DNA of 64,000 nt from Schistosoma mansoni (taxonomy: Eukaryota; Platyhelminthes; Trematoda; Strigeidida; Schistosomatidae): positions 1-64,000 of the forward strand of contig NW_017386144.1 of the NCBI RefSeq assembly GCF_000237925.1, read 5' to 3'. A program made the translations under genes and the position numbers. The notes under the pieces are model-generated. The model had not been told where the DNA came from. It saw nothing but the letters and a program-made list of their open reading frames with translations, and did not search any database. Positions 45,565 to 56,645 of this stretch are shown here, in pieces. The first letter of the stretch is position 1, and each line of letters starts with the position of its first letter.

Positions 45565-45810
45565 TTGTCAGAAGTGGTTTTGTGGATATTATAGTAATTT
45601 TGATAGTTGAGATCATCAATCAATTGAAGCTAGACCACCATGGAAATCCTGGAAACTATGGAAACTGATAGGTCCTGGATTCGAATCTCGTGAGGCGGGA
45701 TCGTGGATGCACACTGCTGAGGAGTCCCACCAGAGGAAGAAACGGCCATCCAGTGCTTCGAGGTTTTCTGTGATGGCCTAACTTCAATTGGTTCATGATC
45801 TCAACTATCA
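45565..45810 (+). repeat. SINE B with a mirrored left end
   Basis: Inverted start (GTCAGAAGTGGTTTTGTGGA, GAAGCTAGACCACCATGGAA), box B TGGATTCGAATCTCGTGAGG, then CACTGCTGAGGAGTCCCACC, AGAGGAAGAAACGGCCATCC and AGTGC. The core and stem I are kept, but stem II pairs poorly (GTCC against GGAA). Confidence 0.78.
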
Positions 45811-46164
45811 GAACATACATATGTTGTAAAAACAATGAGATTTCAAATTAAGACAAAATTTGTTTAGCCTAGGTACAATTATATTGAAACTTGTAACAAT
45901 ATGAGTTAGTATAAACGTTATTTTATGGTAAAATCAAAGTTTTAAAAAACATGGCAGCTGAATAATTACTAGTCAAAGTTTTAGATGATTTAGAAATCTC
46001 ACTTTATCTATTTTGGTTCACATCTTATTTATTATAAACAATAAATTAAAAAAAATATGGTTGGAAACTTATTCTTCTTTGCACAAATGACTCTGTTACT
46101 CAACATAAATAATGGTATAATAATAATAATCTAAAGGAACTTTAAACTAGTCGATCAATATTTT

Positions 46165-46335
46165 TTAACTAAAGTAGGTTATTGGCTACCAGTGGAATTC
46201 AGGACGCTCGTTTAGTCTTATTTGTGACTAGTTATCTGGATGTATTTGCAAAACCCGTGTTGGTATTCACAGAAAGACTCAAACGCAATGAACTTTGTTT
46301 GTTATCTGCTGAGCTACTGAATTCATGTGGATTCT
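46165..46335 (-). repeat. Old SINE A relic
   Basis: ACCAGTGGAATTCAGGACGC, CTTATTTGTGACTAGTTATC and CTGAGCTACTGAATTCATG retain SINE A order on the minus strand; the ribozyme core is degraded. Confidence 0.5.
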
Positions 46336-47690
46336 AGACTGTGTAGAAAATATAGTTTTAACGGCATACTGGCATACTGTTGATAGTAAGGAATGCAAAT
46401 AATCAGTTTCTTTCGATGTAAGTTCATCCTGACTGGTACATTCAGCAGACAAATCCTATTTAGAAAGGAATAAACACTATGAAATACACAGAAAGCCAAT
46501 ATACAACTCTACTAAAAATGGTACTAGTAAACATTTCAGGATTTTGAAGCAGAAACAGAACAGTTTTTGTCCTTAGTATCAAAAAATTGATGCAAAAAGA
46601 AACTAATCGAGCAATAGCTTAAGATGTTAATTTTCAGCTTAACTTCACTCCTTCATAAAGAATGGATTAAACTGAAAAAGCTGCAATAAATTCTGCTCAC
46701 TGATCTAGTAAACGATATGGTTAATTAAGATGACTGAGTTTTGAAGTTTTGTGAGGCTACGTAAAGCTTCTACAGATTATTTATACTACTGATTATTTTA
46801 TAAGTAACAAAATAATGCTATGATATTTTATACATTCAAATTTTTCGCATTAAGAAAGATTCAAGTTATCGGAGGATAAAGCAATACTATCTCAATGTAT
46901 TAGTTCTAGTTAAGAAGATAAGAACAGGTTTATATTCATGTCCAAAATCGTTTATTCAATAGGATCTACACATTTAATAATGTTTTTTTATACAGTGAAA
47001 TCTGTTTGGGTAATCGGTCATTCAGTATTTTATTTTTAAATTGCCGGTGCAACATTCAGTACAGTCAATGAATTTAGAACATTCTAATAGATCAAGCGTA
47101 CACCATTATTAGGCTTCGCGGCATGAAAGGTGATAATTAATCCTTAAGGAGCTCTCATGCTTCTAAACAAGATAAGCTTATTAACTAATGTCATAGTATA
47201 CATTTAAAAGATTTTCAGATAATAATTTTGAGTTCCCTCTCAAGAGAAAGCAGCCAAAGAGAAATATTCCGGACTTATGATAGTGAGTTTTTTGCTTCTT
47301 ACTCTCTGCCCTCGATCCTTTTTTCCCATTGCAATTGGGATAAAATTGCATAGCATTATACCAATGGTTACAACTCTTCGCATAGTTGACGTTATAGTCT
47401 CCATTTAAAAAGTACTGGAGTATATGAAGTGTTAGTTCAACAATATGGTCTAATTTACAAATCTGATAGAATCTTATAGCTAGAAAAGATCAAAAAGTCG
47501 ATGGCCAGAAATAAGACGTATCATAGAATCCCCGGATGCACTACAAGCTAAGCTGTAACATCGAACTTTAATTTATAATGAATACGGAAATGATGCGGTA
47601 GATCAGACTAAACTTCAGTGTTTGTGTAGGACTGTGGAGATTGTGGAATGAAATTAAGATCACCAACATCTCAAATTCTTACAATCACTG
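46336..47690. other. Intergenic, nothing recognised
   Basis: AT-rich, no ORF of note, no clear repeat. Confidence 0.4.
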
Positions 47691-47825
47691 AAAACCTGAA
47701 ATCACCCGAAATATCGAGCACAAACACTTAACCTCTAAACCACTGAGTCTGTATCCAACGGTGTTCATATCCAAATTCAATCAATCCACGGTATTGCATG
47801 ACCTGTTATATCCCAGTGAAGATGT
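47690..47825 (-). repeat. SINE B head fragment
   Basis: TTAACCTCTAAACCACTGAG, TCCAACGGTGTTCATATCCA and ATTCAATCAATCCACG are the minus-strand SINE B head and 5' region. Confidence 0.55.
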
Positions 47826-47844
47826 AAGTATAGGTAATTTACAG

Positions 47845-48310
47845 GATCTATTATTGGACTATTATATATATATATATATATATATATTCTTATGGTATAA
47901 CTATTGAGTAACTAGATTGTATATATCTATATTCATCTTATTATAAACTTCATTTTGACCTATGGATGATTATTATATGAATTACTGTTCCTAAACTATA
48001 TTCAATTTATTGATTATTGTATCTCACGTTCACAGCCACATTTGAATTGATCTTGTACAAATATTATTTTCGATTTTATGGTCTGTCTGGTATATAAACC
48101 GAGTGTGTTTGAGATAAAGGATTCACATAGATTCGCATAGCAGAGGCTGCAATTGGTGTTCTGGACTCAACTGGAAGGGCTAGGCGACCAAGGGACCAAT
48201 GAGGATGGTAGGCTTCTCACACCAGTTGAACGTCATTGATTTATGACAGTGTTAATATTAGAAAAAGTCGTATTTCGATTGGTGGATAATTCACGTGATA
48301 AAAAGCAGGA
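47845..48310 (+). repeat. LTR-like repeat, copy 3
   Basis: Same order as the other copies, including TCTTGTACAAATATTATTTT, the TATA-like GGTATATAAACC, GGTGTTCTGGACTCAACTGG and GGACCAATGAGGATGGTAGG. Its 5' part carries a (TA)n run at 47863-47887. Fossil, probable solo LTR. Confidence 0.5.
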
Positions 48311-48617
48311 CATAAGATCCACAACAAATTAGCATATAGCCTTCTTCATTTTTTAAGTTCGTTATATGACCATCTTCGAGTGTGTGTTTGGTATGTAACT
48401 GCCTTATATGCTTGACACTATTGAACTCCACTAGTTACAGCTTCTCATTGGGACTTCAAAAATTCTCTCTCGTAGCTGGTTACTAATGGAGTTCACAATA
48501 ATTATCAGTATATAGTCTAACACTGATCAATTTATGATCTCAATTAAAACTTATCAATCACCATAATCCTATACTGATAAATTGAATTATCATTAGATTG
48601 TCAATCAAACAAATAAT

Positions 48618-48648
<31 letters not shown>

Positions 48649-48764
48649 GGTTTATTTTCCTATAAAATAAAATATGAATTATTGTTTATACAGTTGAATC
48701 TCTACTAACCCCCCCTTCTGATAATTAATTATTTAATAAATCATTGATATAATTAATTTATATA

Positions 48765-49085
48765 GTTGAAATCATGAGTCGATTGAAGCTAAACCACCAT
48801 AGAAAACCTGGAGACAGTGGACGGTCGTTTCGTCCTGTTATTGTACTCCTCGGCAGTGTGCATACACGATCCCGCCTCACGAGATTCGAACCCAGGACCT
48901 ACCAGTCTCGTGCGCGAGCACTTAACCGATAGACCACTGAGTCGGCATCCAACGGAGTCCCACAATAGGACGAAATGGCCTTCTAGTGCTTCCAAGTTTT
49001 CCATGGTGTTCTAGCTTCAATTGACTCATGAATTCAACTATATAAAATTACTAAAATCTCCACCAAACCCCCCCCCTTCTGATAA
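48765..49085 (-). repeat. SINE B minus copy joined to an inverted plus 3' end
   Basis: Minus part: box B TGGGTTCGAATCTCGTGAGG, head CTCAGTGGTCTATCGGTTAA, and a ribozyme reading CTGCCGAGGAGTACAATAAC. At 48956 it switches to the plus 3' end (AGTCCCACAATAGGACGAAA to CCATGGTGTTCTAGCTTCAA), followed by a C-rich tail. A C-run also stands at 48709-48714. Confidence 0.72.
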
Positions 49086-49689
49086 TATAATTATTTATTA
49101 AAAGATTAAAATGAACCTATTTACATAAATATAATTGACTTTTGATTAATAATAACAATTAAATATCATATTAATTAATAATTTGATTGATATATGTTCA
49201 TTCAATGAATGATGTAATAGTAATTATATAATACAACATGTATATTAAATGTTTATATGAAATTATTAATATACTTAATGGATAATCTTTACTACAGATT
49301 AATATTAGTTAATGGATTTGGTGAAAATGATTGAAAACTAGGTGAATGTTTCATTCTAGTTTAATGTTCCTCAGTAACTAGTCGGTTCCAATAGATGCAC
49401 TTTTTATTTTATTACAGTTATTTTATGTTAATATATGATGAACATCCAGATGATATCAATTCATAAGTAAATATTTTAACTGTAAATTCTCAATTTTATG
49501 CACCATCAATCCATGACTTTGGATTGATTGATGGATTGATAAGACTTTGTGTTTATTCAGAGTTTGAATAACATTACAAGATCGAGATATAGAGGTTAAT
49601 TGTCAGTGTCTTTGTAAAGAACCCATCATATCATTCCGATCGTGTGTCTACAATGTCAATATAATATGAAAAATATAATGTAAAAAATT

Positions 49690-49870
49690 TATGACTCAGT
49701 AGCTGAAAGGATAACGCGATGGCGTTTGAAGCGAAAGGTACTGGGTTCGAGTCCCAGAGTGAACATCAACTCTGAGATGCAGGTACATCCAGCTGACGAG
49801 TCCCAAATAGGACGAAATGCACATCCTGGATTCTACTGTTAGTCACTATTCATTTTTGCTTATAAAACTT
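49690..49870 (+). repeat. SINE A (Smα-like), well preserved
   Basis: Head GACTCAGTAGCTGAAAGGAT, AACGCGATGGCGTTTGAAGC, box B CTGGGTTCGAGTCCCAGAGT, CATCAACTCTGAGATGCAGG, the ribozyme, and the TTTTTGCTTATAAAACTT end. The tRNA-like head with both pol III boxes suggests transcription by RNA polymerase III. Confidence 0.88.
49787..49831 (+). ncRNA. Hammerhead ribozyme, SINE A copy, fully paired
   Basis: Stem I ATCCAG pairs perfectly with CTGGAT. The core CTGACGA is at 49793-49799, stem II GTCC/GGAC with loop CAAATA, GAAA at 49814-49817, stem III ATG/CAU with a two-base loop, and cleavage after C49825 (ATC, an allowed NUH triplet). All invariant bases are present. The very short stem III is typical of Smα hammerheads. 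Confidence 0.85.
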
Positions 49871-50604
49871 CTTGTGATCAAATAAAGCGATTGATACGCC
49901 TAATTAATCTCAAAATACATTACGTTCAGATAATTGAAAGTTTGAGAAACTCTATCACTATGTTGTCAAGTCGGTGGAATAGAAAAATGATTGGTCTGAT
50001 TAGGGTCCGTGTCTCGTAGAATCATTTTATTACCGGTATGATCTTTCGAACTACCGTGTGTAATCACTGTATAACAGAAAACCTAACAATTATCCATAGC
50101 CATTCCATTTTTCGATCAACATAATGTATACAACATTAATATGATTAGCATTTAACTTTAGTTTTAATAATGATGATCAAATTTATTAGTTTATAACAAT
50201 GTTTAATGCAATTCAGTTAATAATAAATAAACACATTACAGTACTAGATCCATTCAGTAAATTAGAAGACTGGTGGAATCTCACTGATAGACTATTTATC
50301 AAATCTAGAATAAAAGGAATTTTAATTCAACGATTCTACTAATCAAATCTTCAATGCTTATTACCGTAATCATATATTCTGAATTCAATGTAATTTATTA
50401 CAATGTTTATGTACTGACTTTTATACATATACAAATATGATTTATGATTAATTTTTTGAATAAAGAGATTATTGAACAAGTAAATCAGTTCGTCTTCTTT
50501 CTTTACTTTTATTATACTTTGTAATTGTAGTATTAATATCATGTATTAATTCATAGTTGAAATCATGAGTCAATTGAAGCTAGACCATCATGAAAAACCT
50601 GGAA

Positions 50605-50650
50605 GCACTGGACAGTCGTTTCGCCCTATTGTGGGATTCCTCAGCAGTGC
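50605..50650 (-). ncRNA. Hammerhead ribozyme in SINE B, minus-strand partner
   Basis: Minus strand: stem I GCACTG/CAGTGC perfect, core CTGAGGA, GAAA, stem III ACG/UGU with a wobble, cleavage triplet GTC. Stem II starts with an A·C mismatch and a wobble, so it may be weaker. It lies 165 bp from the plus-strand ribozyme of the same composite. Confidence 0.65.
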
Positions 50651-50814
50651 GCATCCACGATCCCACTAGAATGGTTGTTCAACCTCGTGGATTGGTTGAA
50701 GTTAGACAATAACACCGTTGGATGCCGGCCGGCTCAGTGTTCTATTGGTTAAGCGCTCGCGCGCGAGACTGACAGATCCTGGGTCCGAATCTCACGAGGC
50801 CGGATCGTGGATGC

Positions 50815-50860
50815 GCACTGCTGAAGAGTCCCATAATAGGACGAAACGACCGTCCAGTGC
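50815..50860 (+). ncRNA. Hammerhead ribozyme in SINE B, best preserved copy
   Basis: Stem I GCACTG (50815-50820) pairs perfectly with CAGTGC (50855-50860). The core CTGAAGA is at 50821-50827, stem II GTCC/GGAC with loop CATAATA, GAAA at 50843-50846, stem III ACG/CGU with a two-base loop, and cleavage after C50854 in GTC. All invariant core positions fit CUGANGA...GAAA...NUH. Confidence 0.85.
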
Positions 50861-51039
50861 TTCCAGGTTTTCCTTGGTGATCTAGTTTCAATTGATTCAT
50901 GATCTCAACTATTGAAATAATGATTATTTTGTAAATAAGTTAAACGTTTCGAAATATTTTGGAATACAAGATTATACAATGCATTACATGTATTATTTGT
51001 TTTTATTCATTTTCGAAATATTAATAACAGTATAAATGG

Positions 51040-51195
51040 ATTGTAGAGTCAAGGATGCCCGTTTCGTCCTATTTGAGGCTCATCTATTTGATCCACTTTC
51101 ATACTAATATCGATGTTTACAATGGAACTTGAACTCGGAACCTTCGGTTTCAAAAATCCAATACGTTGTGCATCCAGTTACAGAGTTCAGATGGC
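51040..51195 (-). repeat. Old SINE A relic
   Basis: AGTCAAGGATGCCCGTTTCG, TCCTATTTGAGGCTCATCTA and a head-like TGTGCATCCAGTTACAGAGT keep SINE A order on the minus strand; the core CTGACGA is lost. Confidence 0.45.
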
Positions 51196-51494
51196 TACTA
51201 CAGGGCATAATGTTCATATCATTAGTATTAGAGACGTATGTTATTCTATTGTCGTCTATAACTAGACAGTTAACAGAAAAACTACACCAAAGGTCATTCA
51301 AAATTTCATCCATAATATCAGTAATCAGATCACTTAAATCATTACTGATAACAATAAAATATTTAAAGTCAGTTGTGTAAAACCAAAAACATTAACCAAC
51401 TAGTAAAAATCACAAACTCAGAAATAAAAGAAATTGAGAAAAATAGATGTTCATTGGGATTTTTAAAAAAAGAAATGAATAAACTATTCTGTAG

Positions 51495-51855
51495 TATCAG
51501 TCAGTCAGCTACAACGTAAGACCAGACAAATATATGAATCGGTCCAAGTTGCCACACCTCATTAGAACAGCAAGATGGACATCGAATTCGTAGAAGTAGT
51601 TACTTCAATGGTAGTGATATATAAAAGAAAGATTGTGTATGAGGATATGGTACATGAAGAAAGAATTAGTTGGTAGAAAGAAAGATATAAAGCAATTTTA
51701 ACCTCAAGGTTTAACGGAAGATAAAGAGTGTATACACCTGCGCTATTGTGATCGATTCTGAGCCATTTCACTCAGAGTCTCCAAACATTGGTTACGATAG
51801 TCACGCGGACCCCAACGAAGTAGTCTGCATCTACCAACATGGCTCAGACTGATTT
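51495..51855 (+). repeat. Unclassified repeat family D, copy
   Basis: It matches 38720-39030 closely: CAGTCAGTCAGCTACAACGT, ATTCGTAGAAGTAGTTACTT, ATTGTGATCGATTCTGAGCC, GTCACGCGGACCCCAA and TAGTCTGCATCTACCAACAT. It is cut off right after GGCTCAGACT. Confidence 0.6.
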
Positions 51856-52175
51856 TAAAATAAAAGATAGCGTTTACTTATTTGATCCATGAATAGCATT
51901 TCAGCAAATTGAGAAGAAAATTGACATCTTTAATTAAATCATTTACATTCGTCTGTTAATTGGTACCATAACATTGCTCAATGAATTCACATAATTCTCT
52001 TGTATGTATTACCTTTTAACAAGAATATTAATAAAGTGCATAGTATAAATGAAGGCAATACTAAGTTCTGTGATTTCTATATTTATAGTAAAATAAATTT
52101 CATTTTGGTTTTATAGGATTTCATGGAAAACAACTAGGAGTTCGATAATTGAATATTTAATTAACTGTGACTATC

Positions 52176-52181
<6 letters not shown>

Positions 52182-52216
<35 letters not shown>
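52182..52216. repeat. (TA)n microsatellite
   Basis: About 17 TA units, ending just before the next SINE copy. Confidence 0.95.
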
Positions 52217-52217
<1 letters not shown>

Positions 52218-52254
52218 TGATTTTAAAATTATGTTTCATAACCCATTAAAATCG

Positions 52255-52690
52255 ATTGCTGTTTGAGATCACGAACCGAACAATGTTAGACCACCATTGG
52301 AGACCTAAAAGTACTGAAAGGCCTTTTTTTCCTAGTACGGGACTCCTCAGCAATGCGCATGCGCACGATCCCTCGCTTTGGGATCGAACTCAGGACTTTT
52401 GACTTTAAGCATGGATGCTAAGCCTTTAGACTACTGAATCGGTATCCAACGGTGCTCGTGTCCAAATTCAATCAATCCATCTTCTTGTATGTTCGGTGGG
52501 TAACTGTCTCACATTCGACACAGATTAGCTCCACTGGTCACGGTTTCGCACTAGAACTGTGAAAATTCTCTCTCAAAGTTAGTTACTAGAAAGCACACGA
52601 TAATTATCAGCTTGTAGAGATTGTTGGGTTTCATTGAAATCACCAACGGATCAATATTAGACCATCATTACAACTCTTTAAAATAGTAGA
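52255..52690 (-). repeat. SINE B variant, long but diverged
   Basis: Minus strand: box B-like CTGAGTTCGATCCCAAAGCG, then CATTGCTGAGGAGTCCCGTA, then GGAAAAAAAGGCC and the CCAATGGTGGTCTAACATTG end. The ribozyme GAAA region is altered. The right part (CACTGGTCACGGTTTCGCAC) is the 5' extension. Confidence 0.65.
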
Positions 52691-53480
52691 ATCTTAGAGT
52701 ATCCATGAGGTAAAGCAAAAACTCTAGATACAAAAGGTATTTGCCCTGTCTTTGCCTATAACTTGGTCCTAACTTTTTATTACTGTTTTCATCCACTAGA
52801 CCTAGACTTTTCAAACTAAACCTTAATCATAATAAATAATCAATGAGAAACAAGTAAGACGTTTAAGTCAAAATAGAGTATTATCTCCGGAACGTAAATG
52901 ACCAATTATCATGTCGAAAACACTATTAGATACTTAAGACTAATATTAGAAATAGAATATTGGCTTTACAATTAACAGGTTTATTTTAAGATTAAGATAC
53001 ACATACATAGGTTATGAAAACTAATTTTAGTGATAAATTATAATATGAAATCTTTAAACTTATTCCAAACTATAGTTGACACTTTAAATCTTAATCCTTA
53101 CCCCAGCTGTAATTCATAAACTCTGCATCTTAATTCTGATCATAATACCTAAACTCTAATCTTAACTTTAACCCCGAATCTTAATTCCAAAGTTAAGATC
53201 CTAGTCTTCATATTTTATCGATAGATTTTTTTGGAATAATTTCGTGTTTGATCGTTATCATTTTATTGATTATATTTTTCTGAGTGTCAGGAAAATAAGG
53301 AATTTGCTATTGTTTATCTATAATTCGAATTAAGTACCAATTTTAATCGTGATAAATGCGTCATTAAAAAAACTGCTGTTCTCTATGCTGGCTGTAGTTA
53401 AATCATTATCATTTACTTTAAAAGAAAATTATAACACATTTAATTTGTTAATATATCTAACAAAGTTCACTTTAGCAGAC
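52691..53480. other. Intergenic; short reiterated TTAATC/TAAACC-like motifs
   Basis: Between 52790 and 53210 the sequence repeats loosely related strings such as CTTAATCATAAT, CTTTAAATCTTAATCCTTAC and CTCTAATCTTAACTTTAACC. A similar block stands at 60715-60775 (CTAATCTTAAATCGCAAACT). Possibly a very worn tandem repeat. No gene. Confidence 0.35.
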
Positions 53481-53800
53481 TTTAATCCTACTGTGCTCTG
53501 TGTTACTGATGTCGACAGATATAAGTTATATGTAGTACCAATTGAAATTCGAATGCCTGAGGGCAGAAGATTGAGAAACTTGAAGAGAAGAGAATGAGAA
53601 CAGAGAGTGATTGATATGGAAATGAAGTAACAATGAAGTCTGAAACAGTTGATGGGTATTTTGCAAATGAAGTGTTTAATGTATGGTTCTCAGATTTTAC
53701 TAAGTCGTTCCATATTTTGTATTCAGATATACTCGATTGTCGCCACTTGTGTTCTTGTTCACCACACTACAACAATGGTATGGTTAGCTTTACTGGAATT
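53480..53800 (+). repeat. Diverged relative of the MITE-like repeat
   Basis: AAATTCGAATGCCTGAGGGC, GATGGGTATTTTGCAAATGA, ATGTATGGTTCTCAGATTTT and GATTGTCGCCACTTGTGTTC echo the order found at 12160-12350 and 12960-13000. The small ORFs here are not gene-like. Confidence 0.35.
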
Positions 53801-54204
53801 GAGTTTTTATATGGAAGGTTTGATGTATTTACAGTTTTCACTCACTGATTTATTTTGAAATACCGCCGAATATTATATTAATAAAATACGGATAAAACGT
53901 GGGATTCGACTAGCCTAATAGGTCAATTAGAGACACTCGAAACTTAACGGAATCATCACAACAATTCCGAACATGATTACAGAATTCAAGCCAGTTTACA
54001 ATCACAACCCAGTTGATACAAAGAGTGAAACAATGTTGAACTCATTAGCGTACATTATTTGAGAAGACATGATTCACAATTTATTTTGACTTAACATTTC
54101 TGACAGAGTTGCTAATAATGTGAAGTATAAGATGGAAATAAAATGAGTGGTCAGAAGTAACATAATTTTAAGTACAGCATTTTTCTCGGAATATACACCA
54201 TAAT

Positions 54205-54495
54205 ACACTTAGTATTGTTTGTTTGAATCTTCCCATTGATGCTTAGGACTGCAACTCGTCAGTCTCTGATTGGCATATGTGCATACTGTGCGTATAGCCT
54301 TAATTCACAAGCATTGTAAGCAAAGATGGATAGCTGAGTGGATAACGCGATGGCCTTTGAAGCGAGCGGTACTGGGTTCGAGTCCCAGAGTGAACATCAA
54401 CTCTGAGATGCAGGTACATCCAGCTGACGAGTCTCAAATAGGACTAAACGCGCGTCCTGGATTCCACTACTAGCCACTATCCATCTTTGCTTATA
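54205..54495 (+). repeat. SINE A (Smα-like), full copy
   Basis: 5' extension TTAGTATTGTTTGTTTGAAT, GCATATGTGCATACTGTGCG; head AGCTGAGTGGATAACGCGAT; box B CTGGGTTCGAGTCCCAGAGT; CAGCTGACGAGTCTCAAATA; GGACTAAACGCGCGTCC; end ACTATCCATCTTTGCTTATA. GAAA reads TAAA, so it should be catalytically dead although the stems pair. Confidence 0.88.
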
Positions 54496-54847
54496 TACCA
54501 TAATAGTTGTTAATCTTGTATGAATATAGTCGCCTTCAATAAGTACTGTATGTATAACATAAGTACACTAAGTTGGAATAACTAAAACGCTATGAGCATT
54601 TGAAAATGACATATGTCATTCAGAAAGTCGCTCAAGGATCATTGAAAAAGCAGAAGTGCTAAAATTTTCAGTTCATCAATTATTGTCCGATTAAAAGGAG
54701 CATATTATGAGGAATCTACGAAATCTATTTATGGAACGTTTGCTATTAAGAAATAAAATATGCGAAGGAATCACACACATAAACATTAGTATTATTTGAA
54801 CACTAAGCTCTGTATCAAATGTCATTAGCTGACGAAGAATAAATGAA

Positions 54848-55335
54848 TGGTAACTGCTAGGAATTATTTATGGACTATTATTACATATATTCTTATTGGA
54901 TAACTAATAAGTAACTATAATATTTGTATATTTATATTCCATTCATTATAAACTTTTATTCAACCTATTGACTACTATTATACGATGTACTATTCTTAAG
55001 TTATTCCCGACCTATTAGTAACAGTATCTCGCAATCATAGCCACTTCTGACTCGATTCTTGTACAACTATTATTTTCTTTTTTATGGTATGATGCAGTCT
55101 AATTTGTTTGTATATAAACCCAGTATGTCTGAAATACATGCTTAATTCATATAGTGGAAGCTGATATCATTGTTCTGGGTTCAGCAGGGAGGGCTAAAGG
55201 AGAAGGACCAATGAGGACTTTAGGCTGCTAATCCCGGTCAACTCGTCATTGGTTTGGAACAGTGCTAAGATTGTATAAGCTGTGTTCTGATTGACAATCT
55301 TATCACCTGACAATTAACAGGCCACGAGTCATGAC
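54848..55335 (+). repeat. LTR-like repeat, copy 4 (longest)
   Basis: Starts CTAGGAATTATTTATGGACT; contains ATTCTTGTACAACTATTATT, the TATA-like TGTATATAAACCC, ATTGTTCTGGGTTCAGCAGG, GGACCAATGAGGACTTTAGG and TGACAATCTTATCACCTGAC. Fossil, probable solo LTR; family not identified. Confidence 0.5.
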
Positions 55336-56039
55336 AGCAACCTAGGAAACTAAAAAACCTGTAGCTTCTCCTCCATCCATCTATTTATTTTAAACCAGAT
55401 CTTTTAATTCTTGGGTGTGAATAAATGACATTACATTTATTTTCCATTAGAGATATCCTAATTATCAAAGTATTTTAATTTGATCTTTATTGATAGTATA
55501 ATTGCACTGATAATCATACCCTGATTTCTTAATATAATTATCGTTTGAAATACACTTTATTATGGATTGCAATCAACAACAAAACTAAGAATTAATAGAC
55601 AAGATGAGCAGTTTGTAAATTCTTAACGTGATCAAATCCACTAGCGAATTCGGTACCTTTAGGCCGCTTAATCGGAACCCAAGTTTAATTGCAGTCAGCG
55701 ATAGTACATAAAATTCGATCATTTCCGCCAGCAATATACCTTTCTTACTCCTAACAAGAATCGATGTCATAAAAAACTATCAATGAATAGTCATGTTACC
55801 TACTTATTTATTTTCATTCTATGATATGAGAATCATGATGATGAAAGTCTTAATGTCTTCAAGCACTTCTACGAGCCAAGATTAACTTTTATTCACTGCA
55901 TCAGAAATGATCCATTTCGAATGGAATCTTCAATAGAAACTTTTATTGTATGATAAATTCGATCTTTAGAGATTTAATTACCAAATAAAGTGTACCCCGT
56001 ACAAAGCTCTCCATATCATGGATACCAGTTGATTAAGTC

Positions 56040-56445
56040 AATCATTCAATTATAAACAATGTAGATTGGATTGGTTCAGGTTGTTATACTACATTAGCAT
56101 AACATTATCAAGACGAATGCCAGAAATAGTGGCATTATCAGCAACATTAGGGAAGATTATGCACAGACAATATGATTTAAAAAAGAATAAATTGGTGGGA
56201 TAATACCTGTAAGTCCGTATATCAATATCTAATGGAAAATAGAGAACAGATGCATCTGAGCCATTGCGACCGATTTTCAACTATGTTATCCAACGTCTTC
56301 AACTAACAGTAACGATAATCCCGTGAACCACAATCAGGTACCTTGCATCTATGAAAAAGGTTTACATTACTAGTTGATGACTTTATGGACTAGTACGACA
56401 TCTAGGTTCTTTTTAACTTACTCCTAAACTAGCAGACATCGTGCG
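56040..56445 (+). repeat. Unclassified repeat family D, diverged copy
   Basis: The order of CATTAGCATAACATTATCAA, TGAGCCATTGCGACCGATTT, CAGTAACGATAATCCCGTGA and TACCTTGCATCTATGAAAAA follows the family D core. A still weaker relative may lie at 59440-59720. Confidence 0.5.
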
Positions 56446-56645
56446 TCAGATTAAGGCAGTGATTAGGGATACCTAATACATACATATCTCAACCATCTCA
56501 GTCAATGAAGACTCACTGACTTATCAAGTCATTTATTATTTTTATTAATTACTCTCTGTTTAAATTCAACAATACCCACTAGCTGATATTACATTTTAAA
56601 GCCTGGACAAAATAAATTGGAGGAAAAATCAAAATTTGTCAAACT

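Larger units (their letters stand above)
50548..50915 (+). repeat. SINE B composite carrying ribozymes on both strands
   Basis: The left 110 bp are an inverted 3' end with its own hammerhead (minus). From about 50680 a plus copy follows: TTGGATGCCGGCCGGCTCAG, box A region TTCTATTGGTTAAGCGC, box B CTGGGTCCGAATCTCACGAG, the hammerhead, and CTTCCAGGTTTTCCTTGGTG to the TCAACTATTG end. The two arms could fold into a long hairpin. Confidence 0.85.

Noticed and set aside
49690-49770. A functional tRNA gene
   Set aside because: Box A and box B are present but the cloverleaf is incomplete and the sequence is the head of a repeated SINE; the same holds for all other tRNA-like heads here.
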